Of a DNA stretch of 13,297 bases, positions 7,872 to 13,297 are shown in pieces. How positions within the stretch are numbered: the stretch's first letter is position 1; each line of letters starts with the position of its first letter. The notes below the pieces were generated by a model that made no database searches, was not told the DNA's origin, and saw only the letters and a list, made by a program, of their open reading frames with translations. The stretch lies in contig CAJWBY010000135.1 of NCBI GenBank assembly GCA_913020705.1, positions 1-13,297 on the forward strand, in the 5' to 3' direction. Position numbers and translations under genes: made by a program. The stretch comes from an uncultured Colwellia sp. (GTDB lineage Bacteria; Pseudomonadota; Gammaproteobacteria; Enterobacterales; Alteromonadaceae).

Positions 7872-9272
7872 TTAGTTGATGACGGTGTCACCTTTTAGAC
7901 CAATTGGAAATTGCTCTAAGTAAGCATTGGGTTTAGTTCCGTCAAAAGTGATGCTATCGATAAACTCACTTTGAGCTGGTTTAAACCCCGTTTCGGTCAC
8001 AAAATCAGGGAAGTCTTTAGCTTCAACTTTACCTTCTGAAATTAACTCTTTAGCAGCGATGGCATAGATGTCAGGGCGATATACTTTTTTCGCTATATCC
8101 ATAAACCAACTATCTGTTTTTGGTTCTGAAATCTGACCCCAACGACGCATTTGAGATAAATACCAAATCGCATCACTGTAGTAAGGGTATGTCGCGTTAT
8201 GACGATAAAACACATTGAAATCAGGCACAGCACGTTTATCACCTTTTTCGTATTCGAATGTGCCTGTCATGCTGTTAGCGATAACATCATAATCCGCACC
8301 TACATAGTGACTTTGTGACAAAATCTTCACTGCTTCAGGTCGATTAGCATTATCGTTTGCATCTAACCATTCAGCGGCTCTTATCAACGCTTTAACTACA
8401 GCAATATGAGTATTCGGATGCTCTTCTGCCCAACCAGCACTCACCCCAAATACTTTTTCAGGATTGTTTTTCCAAATTTCATAGTCAGTAATAACGGGGA
8501 CACCAATACCTTTAAATACAGCTTGTTGATTCCATGGTTCACCTACGCAATAACCAAAAATCGTACCCGCCTCCATAGTTGATGGCATTTGTGGTGGGGG
8601 GGTCACTGACAATAAAGCATCTGCATCGATCATCCCACTAACATCACCTTTATGAGGAGCGTAATAACCAGGATGAATGCCACCAGCCGCTAACCAATAG
8701 CGTAATTCATAGTTATGAGTCGAAACAGGGAACACCATACCCATATTGAACGGTTTGCCTTCGTCCTTATATTTCTCAACTACTGGTTTTAATGCTGACG
8801 CACTAATCGGATGAACAGGTTTGCCATCTTCCATTGGCACATTTGGTTTCATTTGCTGCCAAATATCATTTGAAACCGTAATGGCATTACCGTTCAAATC
8901 CATACTAAACGCGGTGATAATGTCCGCCTTCGTTCCAAAACCAATGGTTGCACCCAGTGGTTGACCTGCCAACATATGCGCCCCATCTAATTGGCCATCA
9001 ATAACGCCATCAAGTAATACTTTCCAGTTAGCCTGAGCTTCTAAAGTGACATACAAACCTTCATCTTCAAAAAAACCTTTTTCATAAGCAACAGCTAAAG
9101 GTGCCATATCGGTTAATTTTATAAACCCAAACGTTAAGTCTTCTTTTTCAAGCTCACCTGGAGCTGCATTGACAGTAATAAATGGCATCAAACCGGCTGA
9201 CAAAACGAGAGTTGTAACGGCTAATGTTTTAACAATTTTTCTACGTGAAAACAGAGGGGTAATGCTGGACAT
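7872..9272 (-). CDS. nrtA: Nitrate ABC transporter periplasmic substrate-binding protein NrtA (NasF type)
   Basis: Binds nitrate (and often nitrite) in the periplasm and delivers it to NrtB/NrtD. I choose ATG 9272 (466 residues) because GGAG lies 7 nt upstream and a signal peptide follows at once. The frame stays open 59 codons further, but that part lies across the terminator and leader and is not coding. The N-terminus contains SRRKIVK followed by a hydrophobic run and an A-x-A type site near 36 (VNA/AP), which suggests Tat export, although Sec is possible. Family marks are [60 protein letters not shown] and QMRRWGQ, spread through the protein as in NrtA/NasF/NasS. The signal peptide and the operon with a permease and ATPase mark it as the transporter subunit, not the cytoplasmic regulator NasS. 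Confidence 0.93.
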   Translation of the reverse strand: MSSITPLFSRRKIVKTLAVTTLVLSAGLMPFITVNAAPGELEKEDLTFGFIKLTDMAPLAVAYEKGFFEDEGLYVTLEAQANWKVLLDGVIDGQLDGAHMLAGQPLGATIGFGTKADIITAFSMDLNGNAITVSNDIWQQMKPNVPMEDGKPVHPISASALKPVVEKYKDEGKPFNMGMVFPVSTHNYELRYWLAAGGIHPGYYAPHKGDVSGMIDADALLSVTPPPQMPSTMEAGTIFGYCVGEPWNQQAVFKGIGVPVITDYEIWKNNPEKVFGVSAGWAEEHPNTHIAVVKALIRAAEWLDANDNANRPEAVKILSQSHYVGADYDVIANSMTGTFEYEKGDKRAVPDFNVFYRHNATYPYYSDAIWYLSQMRRWGQISEPKTDSWFMDIAKKVYRPDIYAIAAKELISEGKVEAKDFPDFVTETGFKPAQSEFIDSITFDGTKPNAYLEQFPIGLKGDTVIN

Positions 9273-9299
9273 TTTCGACTCCAAATATAAATTTTTTCC

Positions 9300-9344
9300 A
9301 AAAAAAAGACGCACATCAAGATTAAATTCTTGAAAGACGTCTTT
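9300..9344 (-). terminator. Attenuator (intrinsic terminator) in the nrtA leader
   Basis: In the minus-strand RNA, AAAGACG (9344-9338) pairs with CGTCTTT (9311-9305) and TCAAGA (9333-9328) pairs with TCTTGA (9321-9316). An internal loop lies between the two stems. Eight T residues (9307-9300) follow directly. It lies between the sigma-54 promoter and the nrtA start, 28 nt before the ATG, so it must be bypassed for nrtABD expression. Confidence 0.85.
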
Positions 9345-9394
9345 ATCTAATTTCCCACTATAGGGAGGTAAATTAACAACCCGCCGTTGGATTG
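9335..9394 (-). promoter_or_regulatory. Predicted ANTAR (NasT) target: tandem hexaloop hairpins in the nrtA leader
   Basis: Hairpin P1 is CAATCC/GGGTTG closing loop AACGGC (9394-9377). Hairpin P2 is AGAT/GTCT closing loop AAAGAC (9348-9335). Both are hexaloops with A at position 1 and G at position 4, the known recognition rule for ANTAR proteins. P2 uses the same bases as the 5' arm of the terminator, so P2 and the terminator exclude each other. A further short hexaloop hairpin (TCCC, loop TATAGT, GGGA; 9366-9353) sits in the linker but lacks A1/G4. The folding was done by eye. nasT lies immediately upstream. Confidence 0.65.
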
Positions 9395-9413
9395 AAATAT
9401 TCAAATTATTTAT

Positions 9414-9429
9414 TGCAGAGACTGTGCCA
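9414..9429 (-). promoter_or_regulatory. Sigma-54 promoter of nrtA operon
   Basis: Minus-strand TGGCACAGTCTCTGCA: GG (9428-9427) and GC (9416-9415) are 10 nt apart and the -24 element TGGCAC is a full match. The predicted start near 9403 places the whole P1-P2-terminator leader inside the transcript (about 130 nt to the ATG). Confidence 0.8.
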
Positions 9430-9536
9430 ACTACCAAAAAAACTGACAATCAATTTAATATCAATAACTTAAGGGTTTATTGGTTTATTTCAAACTAAAC
9501 AGCTACCTACACTTTGAATCAACTTGAACAATTGGC

Positions 9537-9585
9537 GCACTTTTCTGGTGCGTTAAAAACCAACCATTTTGCACTGTGACAGTGC
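9537..9585. promoter_or_regulatory. Two NtrC-type enhancer dyads upstream of nrtA
   Basis: GCACTTTTCTGGTGC (9537-9551) and GCACTGTGACAGTGC (9571-9585) both fit GCAC-N7-GTGC, the NtrC core. They are 34 bp apart and centred about 141 and 175 bp upstream of the predicted transcription start, which suits an activator of sigma-54 polymerase. They occupy the space between the nasT stop and the promoter. Confidence 0.7.
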
Positions 9586-9595
9586 GTGTAAAAAA

Positions 9596-10183
9596 TTAAT
9601 TTGTTGGATTTAATAATGAAGCAGCATCGACTATGCTTTGGGCTAATGATGCCACTCGAGTATTTTGATTCATGGCAGTAGTACGTAATAATTTATACGC
9701 TTCATCTTCACTGCAATGACGTTGTGCCATTAATAAGCCCTTGGCTCGATCGATTATTTTTCTATCTGCAAGTGTTGTCTTAAGGTCATCTAGCTCTTGC
9801 CGCATAGACTGATTCTGTTCAAAACGTGCCATCGCTGTTCGGAGGATAGGCATAATTCTATTTTCTCTAAGGCCATCAACCACATATGCACTTACACCAG
9901 CATGAATAGCATGTTCTATCGTGTCATCACTGTCATCTTGAGTAAAAATAACAATCGGTAATGGAAATTGTGAATTGATCATTTTCAATTGTTCCAGCAA
10001 CCCATCGTAAGCCTTCATCATGCTAATAATAATTAACTGTGGATTTTTTAAAGTGTTATTCGCTAATAATTGTTGCAGGGAAGAACCATGAAAAACGATG
10101 TCATAATTGCTTGGCACCAAAACTTGCTCTATTAATTCGTATGAAGCGGGTGTATCACAGACTACGATTGTTTCTATTGCCAT
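9596..10183 (-). CDS. nasT: NasT: receiver-like/ANTAR transcription antiterminator
   Basis: I use ATG 10183 (195 residues); the TTG four codons earlier lacks a good ribosome site. Residues 1-125 are a response-regulator fold, but the phospho-acceptor Asp position is Ser54 (IIISMMKAYDG), so phosphorylation control is unlikely. The FTQDDSDDTIEHAIHAGVSAYVVDGL segment (80-105) is typical of NasT. Residues 130-192 are the ANTAR RNA-binding domain, with IIDRAKGLLM (143-152), SEDEAYKLLRTTAM (158-171) and a LAQSIVDAA helix near the end. The family binds paired hexaloop hairpins in leader RNA and prevents terminator formation in response to nitrate. Its usual inhibitor is NasS; here the gene directly before it, 8 nt away, encodes a NIT-domain protein instead. 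Probable targets are the leaders at 9394-9300 and 12837-12754. Confidence 0.92.
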   Translation of the reverse strand: MAIETIVVCDTPASYELIEQVLVPSNYDIVFHGSSLQQLLANNTLKNPQLIIISMMKAYDGLLEQLKMINSQFPLPIVIFTQDDSDDTIEHAIHAGVSAYVVDGLRENRIMPILRTAMARFEQNQSMRQELDDLKTTLADRKIIDRAKGLLMAQRHCSEDEAYKLLRTTAMNQNTRVASLAQSIVDAASLLNPTN

Positions 10184-10191
10184 ACTATTTC

Positions 10192-11058
10192 TCAATATTC
10201 CAGTGCATGTTTTTTTGTAATGTAACTAATAAGCTGAGTGAACAGTGTTGATAATTCATCGATAGGGATAGTTGCGATTTCAAAATAAGCTTGAGCACTC
10301 ACCTCAATGTTCTTTTGAGTAAGAATTTTGTCATCAATCAACGCAACCAGCTTATCTGAATTGTTTTTTATTCCCACCAAAATACCACCTAAAAAAATAT
10401 TGATATCTGGATTCTGGATGGTTTTCAATTCATCAAATAAATCACTGGTGCTAGTGGCAATCGATGATTTTAAAAAATTTAGCTTAATTTCATCAGTACC
10501 TTCACTTTTTCCTAATGCACAAATTCCGGAACCCACACCTCTTGCTTGAGCGATAGTTTCAGAAGTTCGCAAGGTATCAATACAAACATCTAACATACGG
10601 ATTGATGTGCCCAACATAATTGTTTGTAAACGGTAAACACGCGCCACATCATCAACTAAAGAAAATAAACCTTCAATCACGGCCCCATGCTGTTTCATTA
10701 AGTGATGAGGATCGAGTGTTTTATTCAGAGTATTTAGTTGTAATCTCGGCCAATGTTCTGCAAATGACGGCCATTGTTCAAAATTATTGAGTGTTGCTGA
10801 TTTATCAGTTGCAAGTAACGTATCGATATCATGTTGCACCGCAGTATGTTTATATTTAAGTTTGTCATTACCCTGCCTGATCGCAATACTAAGGCCGCGG
10901 TGCTGTTGGATAAGCTCTACCAATCTATGAATTTGTTGGAGTAGCATCAAACCGTTATAGATTCGAACTTTTTCTTTACGCTTTGCCGCTTTCAAACGCA
11001 TTACTAACCATAATGCTATGCCAGTTATGAACAGCGCAGTTCCAATAATGTATGTCAT
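10192..11058 (-). CDS. Membrane-anchored NIT-domain nitrate/nitrite sensor protein
   Basis: I use ATG 11058 (288 residues), with GGGA six bases upstream; a TTG four codons earlier is also open. One N-terminal membrane segment (about residues 3-22) is followed by a basic stretch (RLKAAKRKEKVR), which suggests the rest is in the cytoplasm. Residues about 35-280 are helical and match the NIT domain (PF08376): RLVELIQQHRGLSIAIRQGN near 45-64 in the first helices and TSETIAQARGVGSG near 165-178, with arginines of the kind that bind nitrate in NasR. No ANTAR, kinase or methyl-accepting domain follows, so it must signal through another protein. The operon partner NasT, 8 nt downstream, supplies the ANTAR domain. 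The pair thus resembles the one-protein regulator NasR split in two. Confidence 0.82.
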   Translation of the reverse strand: MTYIIGTALFITGIALWLVMRLKAAKRKEKVRIYNGLMLLQQIHRLVELIQQHRGLSIAIRQGNDKLKYKHTAVQHDIDTLLATDKSATLNNFEQWPSFAEHWPRLQLNTLNKTLDPHHLMKQHGAVIEGLFSLVDDVARVYRLQTIMLGTSIRMLDVCIDTLRTSETIAQARGVGSGICALGKSEGTDEIKLNFLKSSIATSTSDLFDELKTIQNPDINIFLGGILVGIKNNSDKLVALIDDKILTQKNIEVSAQAYFEIATIPIDELSTLFTQLISYITKKHALEY

Positions 11059-11091
11059 GTTAAATCCCAAATTGGTGGTGTTAGTTGCTAT

Positions 11092-11205
11092 TTATTCCCA
11101 AGTAAACAAATAACCAGCAACAATGCCAAAAGGAGAAATTATGACCATGAAACTCAATTTAATTAACTCTCTAATTAGATAAATAAAATCAATCACAACA
11201 CCCAT
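11092..11205 (-). CDS. 37-residue hydrophobic microprotein, first gene of the NIT-nasT operon
   Basis: ATG 11205 to TAA 11092, with AAGGAG ending 7 nt before the ATG, the best ribosome site in this part of the window. The product starts MGVVIDFIYLIRELIK and continues through a strongly hydrophobic stretch (LSFMVIISPFGIVAGYLF, about 17-34) to TWE, so it is predicted to be a single-pass or hairpin membrane peptide. It begins about 25 nt after the predicted sigma-54 start site and ends 33 nt before the NIT gene. I recognise no family. Position and strong translation signals make it a real candidate gene; it might assist or anchor the membrane-bound NIT sensor, but that is inference. A leader-peptide role is less likely because no terminator or attenuator follows it. 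Confidence 0.65.
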   Translation of the reverse strand: MGVVIDFIYLIRELIKLSFMVIISPFGIVAGYLFTWE

Positions 11206-11240
11206 CTTGCACTCCTTAAATTTATTGCTACACACAATAA

Positions 11241-11256
11241 TGCACAAGGCGTGCCA
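11241..11256 (-). promoter_or_regulatory. Sigma-54 promoter of the microprotein-NIT-nasT operon
   Basis: Minus-strand TGGCACGCCTTGTGCA: GG (11255-11254) and GC (11243-11242) are 10 nt apart, and both elements are close to consensus. The predicted start is near 11230, a leader of about 25 nt without hairpins. Only half an NtrC dyad (GGTGCA, plus strand 11351-11356, with the opposite arm degraded to GTTC) is visible at enhancer distance. Confidence 0.78.
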
Positions 11257-11433
11257 CCACACTTAAATCAGCAATATCAATGTGTTATATTGTTTCTAGA
11301 CTAAAATACCGCATCAAGTTGGGATGCAAAATAATGAGTCGTTCGAAGATGGTGCAGAGCTTTATAGCTAGAGGAAAGTCAGAGTAGTATCGTTTATTCC
11401 TATTTCGTAAAATTAATATTTTTCGCGTGCCAT

Positions 11434-11468
11434 AAAAAAAGCCAGGTAATCAGCTGATTACCTGGCTT
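11434..11468 (-). terminator. Strong intrinsic terminator after the porin gene
   Basis: A perfect 30-bp palindrome (11439-11468, arms of up to 15 bp beginning AAGCCAGGTAATCAG) is followed on the minus strand by seven T residues (11440-11434, counting the stem end). It lies 28 nt after the porin stop and separates the porin unit from the NIT-nasT operon. The plus-strand side has only A residues, so it works for minus-strand transcription. Confidence 0.92.
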
Positions 11469-11495
11469 AAAAAAATTAAGGGAATGAGTCGTTAC

Positions 11496-12740
11496 TTAGA
11501 ATTTAACTTGACCAAATACCCAGAATTTTTCAGTATCAACTTTACCTACTGATGAATCACCCGCATCATAATCAGAGTATTTCACACCAAGGGTGTAATG
11601 CTTTTCAAAGGTTTTAGATAATAATAAATCTAGTTCATCACCGGCATCATCACTGCCTTTATCAGTTTCAAAATCATGGTAAACAGCAACTAGTTTTGCA
11701 CCTAATACTTTACCGACAACCGTCACATATATATCTTCTAATCCAGCTGTTGGTGTAGCTAAAAATTGATCTGCCCAACCTTGGAATGCATGGTTGGTAC
11801 CTAAAGGTGTTCTGAAACTATCATTGCCATCACCTTCTTGCATTTCATACGATACTTTGGCTAACCAGCCTTTATATTTAGCACCCACTTCGCCTAGATA
11901 ATAATTTTGGTCATCCATGTCGCGACCTTTATATTCATCTTGGTTAGCGAACTCTGCGGTATAGATAAATTTCCAGTCTTCGTTTATGGGTTGTGCACCA
12001 TTCAAACGTAAACCTATTGTTTCTGAAGATAGTTGCTTATCATCTTTATAGTCTAAGAAATAACCATAACCTTCTAATTTACCAATTGATAAACCGCTAT
12101 ATTGAAGATTAACTAAATGTGCTGCGATATCAATATCACCATCCTTGATAACACCAGCATTTCTATCATCACCAAAAATGGTGTGAATTTCATCCACATA
12201 AGCATAGTTAATCGTTGTATCTTCTAAATGCGTATTGCTAAAACTAACAGCATCAAAAGATTGATGGTTTTGACGCCATAAAACATTACCAATAAAACGA
12301 TGAAACGGTGCGTTGCGGTAAGTTATTTCTTGGCGACCAAATTTCACCTCAGTATCAAAGCCGTTATATTCTAAGTAAGCTTGATTGACCTCTGTTCCAT
12401 CAGGATCAGCAATCACAGAATAAGCACCTTCACCATTGGTCGTGCTGTTGTAGTTATCTGAACCTAAATCGGATACATCTTCCACTTCAGCAAACGCACT
12501 AAAACCGTGGAACATACCAGTCTCATAACCTAAAGTTGTACGAATGGTGAACGCATCAGCATCTTTCAGTGCATTATCCTGATCAACCGTTTCATAACGT
12601 GCACGTGCCGAGAAACTCACCTTACCACCTGATAATGCTTCAAAAAAAGCATCTTCCGCATGAGCTGTTGGTACTAATAACAGCGAACTAATTGCTGATG
12701 CCAACACTGTCATCGCAATAGGTTGTCTTGTATAAGCCAT
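11496..12740 (-). CDS. Outer-membrane porin, alginate-export (AlgE-like) family, probable nitrate porin
   Basis: 414 residues. A Sec signal peptide (about 1-28) ends in AHA before EDAFF. The mature part begins GKVSFSARARYETVDQ and alternates polar and hydrophobic residues in beta-strand fashion (TIRTTLGYETG, SAFAEVEDV, NQAYLEYNG, EVKFGRQEITYRNAPFHRFIG). It ends in Phe (FWVFGQVKF), as outer-membrane barrels do. The FGRQEI...R.IG region is typical of alginate-export family porins. That family name reflects homology; alginate is not implied here. ATG 12740 has AAGGA upstream. The gene has a sigma-54 promoter and a leader with the same tandem-hexaloop and terminator design as nrtA, so it is inferred to let nitrate or nitrite cross the outer membrane under NasT control. 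It ends in its own terminator. Confidence 0.88.
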   Translation of the reverse strand: MAYTRQPIAMTVLASAISSLLLVPTAHAEDAFFEALSGGKVSFSARARYETVDQDNALKDADAFTIRTTLGYETGMFHGFSAFAEVEDVSDLGSDNYNSTTNGEGAYSVIADPDGTEVNQAYLEYNGFDTEVKFGRQEITYRNAPFHRFIGNVLWRQNHQSFDAVSFSNTHLEDTTINYAYVDEIHTIFGDDRNAGVIKDGDIDIAAHLVNLQYSGLSIGKLEGYGYFLDYKDDKQLSSETIGLRLNGAQPINEDWKFIYTAEFANQDEYKGRDMDDQNYYLGEVGAKYKGWLAKVSYEMQEGDGNDSFRTPLGTNHAFQGWADQFLATPTAGLEDIYVTVVGKVLGAKLVAVYHDFETDKGSDDAGDELDLLLSKTFEKHYTLGVKYSDYDAGDSSVGKVDTEKFWVFGQVKF

Positions 12741-12753
12741 TTTTTTTCCTTCT

Positions 12754-12795
12754 AAAAAAACAAAAAGCCATATCCAGCTAAACTAGATATGGCTT
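12754..12795 (-). terminator. Attenuator (intrinsic terminator) in the porin leader
   Basis: AAGCCATATC (12795-12786) pairs perfectly with GATATGGCTT (12774-12765) around an 11-nt loop. The transcript then reads TTTTT-type U-runs (12766-12762 and 12760-12754). It lies between the sigma-54 promoter and the porin ribosome site, 13 nt before the ATG, so it would end transcription unless prevented. The narI stop is far upstream on the other side of the promoter. Confidence 0.87.
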
Positions 12796-12837
12796 CATTA
12801 CCATTAAAAATTTAAAATCATTTCTGCACCGTTGCAG
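12789..12837 (-). promoter_or_regulatory. Predicted ANTAR (NasT) target: tandem hexaloop hairpins in the porin leader
   Basis: P1 is CTGC/GCAG closing loop AACGGT (12837-12824). P2 is ATGGT/GCCAT closing loop AATGAA (12804-12789). Both hexaloops have A1 and G4. The P1 loop differs from the nrtA P1 loop (AACGGC) only at its last base, and both P2 stems close with a U-G pair. The 3' arm of P2 is part of the 5' arm of the terminator (AAGCCAT), so the two structures exclude each other. The linker is 19 nt here and 28 nt in the nrtA leader. Confidence 0.7.
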
Positions 12838-12853
12838 TGAATGTCATTATATT

Positions 12854-12869
12854 TGCAAATTGCTTGCCA
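12854..12869 (-). promoter_or_regulatory. Sigma-54 promoter of the porin gene
   Basis: Minus-strand TGGCAAGCAATTTGCA: GG (12868-12867) and GC (12856-12855) are 10 nt apart, and the -12 element TTTGCA is a full match. The predicted start near 12843 puts the P1-P2-terminator leader at the very 5' end of the transcript. Upstream I see only NtrC half-sites (GCACC near 12931 and TGCACT near 12961). Confidence 0.8.
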
Positions 12870-13025
12870 TTTTTTAACATGCTGTTTTTATAGATTATTT
12901 TTAAATAATCGCGAGTATTTTTCATTTTACGCACCAAAGTAAATCAAAACCTTTATAAAATGCACTATTTGCTTTCATTTCTAATATATCTATTTTGTAA
13001 CGTCATCAGGCACGTTAAGATTCTT

Positions 13026-13297
13026 CTAGTACCGTTTGCTACGTACTATTTGATATGGACGCCATGCATAACTAAATGGTGCACTCCAAACATGTACTAA
13101 ACGAGTGAAGGGGAAGACTAAAAAGATCGTCATACCAAAGAACAAGTGGATCTTAAATACAGTATCAACACCAGCCAATAAAGTAGGTTCTGGACGTAAA
13201 TACACAATACTTTGAGCCCACTCAGCTAATGCAATCATGACACTTGGGTCATTGTGGCTTGCATGGCCTAATGAAACAGGAATCGTTGATAAACCTA
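13026..13297 (-). CDS. narI: Respiratory nitrate reductase gamma subunit NarI (C-terminal part; N-terminus outside window)
   Basis: The frame is open to the window edge, giving 89 residues of the C-terminus; an internal ATG at 13238 is not the start. NarI is the membrane cytochrome b that passes electrons from quinol to NarH/NarG. The visible part reads [19 protein letters not shown], then [10 protein letters not shown] and the last membrane helix. Two histidines 18 residues apart (KIHLFFG and RLVHVWS) match the second ligands of haems bD and bP in Escherichia coli NarI. The ending [13 protein letters not shown] is nearly invariant in the family. narGHJ should lie upstream, beyond the right edge. 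This part is respiratory, unlike the uptake and assimilation genes that follow. No convincing terminator is seen after the stop, only a weak AACGT/ACGTT hairpin without a U-run. Confidence 0.95.
   Translation of the reverse strand, partial: GLSTIPVSLGHASHNDPSVMIALAEWAQSIVYLRPEPTLLAGVDTVFKIHLFFGMTIFLVFPFTRLVHVWSAPFSYAWRPYQIVRSKRY

Noticed and set aside
9273..9449. N-terminal extension of nrtA giving a 525-residue protein
   Set aside because: The 59 extra codons run through the sigma-54-proximal leader, hexaloops and terminator, have no ribosome site, and would bury the signal peptide inside the protein.
9571..9585. GCACTGTGACAGTGC as a terminator after nasT
   Set aside because: The arms leave almost no loop and neither strand has a U-run next to it; it fits the NtrC dyad better.
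10181..10195. TTG start of nasT overlapping the NIT stop codon
   Set aside because: The ATG four codons later has a better-placed GAG-type ribosome site and fits the family's usual N-terminus.
11341..11356. NtrC site upstream of the NIT-nasT promoter
   Set aside because: Only one arm (GGTGCA) matches; the other arm is degraded, so I do not list it as a separate site.
13000..13020. Terminator of the nar operon just after narI
   Set aside because: The AACGT/ACGTT stem is short and has no U-run on the minus strand.

Overview
The window is AT-rich, and every gene I can support lies on the minus strand. It looks like the chromosome of a marine or cold-water gammaproteobacterium of the Alteromonadales/Oceanospirillales kind. 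That rests on codon and base bias and on the protein styles, so genus is not determinable from this sequence. It is a nitrate locus. It begins with the tail of a respiratory nitrate reductase (narI) and continues into a full nitrate-uptake and regulation cluster.

Layout in the direction of transcription (right to left): end of narI (13297-13026); an outer-membrane porin of the alginate-export type with its own sigma-54 promoter, attenuator leader and strong terminator (12870-11434); an operon of a 37-residue membrane microprotein, a membrane-anchored NIT-domain nitrate/nitrite sensor and the ANTAR antiterminator NasT (11256-9596); the nitrate ABC transporter nrtA-nrtB-nrtD, preceded by NtrC-type sites, a sigma-54 promoter and an attenuator leader (9585-5967); a tightly packed STAS-like / EAL phosphodiesterase / histidine kinase trio (5940-3271); narK-type nitrate/nitrite MFS transporter with its own sigma-54 promoter and NtrC-type site (3231-1603); and a PP2C phosphatase-Ser/Thr kinase fusion that runs off the left edge (1529-1).

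The most interesting content is regulatory. Four GG-N10-GC sigma-54 promoters precede the porin, the NIT/nasT operon, nrtA and narK. Good GCAC-N7-GTGC NtrC dyads sit upstream of nrtA (two) and narK (one). The leaders of both nrtA and the porin can be read as two small hexaloop hairpins with A at loop position 1 and G at loop position 4, the second one overlapping the 5' arm of an intrinsic terminator. This is the arrangement expected of an ANTAR-protein target. The inferred circuit is an AND gate: nitrogen limitation (NtrC/sigma-54) starts transcription, and nitrate (NIT sensor releasing or activating NasT) permits read-through into the porin and the ABC transporter. The usual partner of NasT, the soluble NrtA-like NasS, is absent from this window; a membrane-anchored NIT protein occupies its place. 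In effect this is the Klebsiella NasR protein split into two genes and tethered to the membrane.

The longest stretch without a gene (9273-9595) is entirely regulatory. The gaps at 11206-11495 and 12741-13025 hold the sigma-54 promoters, leaders and terminator described. I see no RNA genes, insertion sequences, CRISPR arrays or attachment sites.
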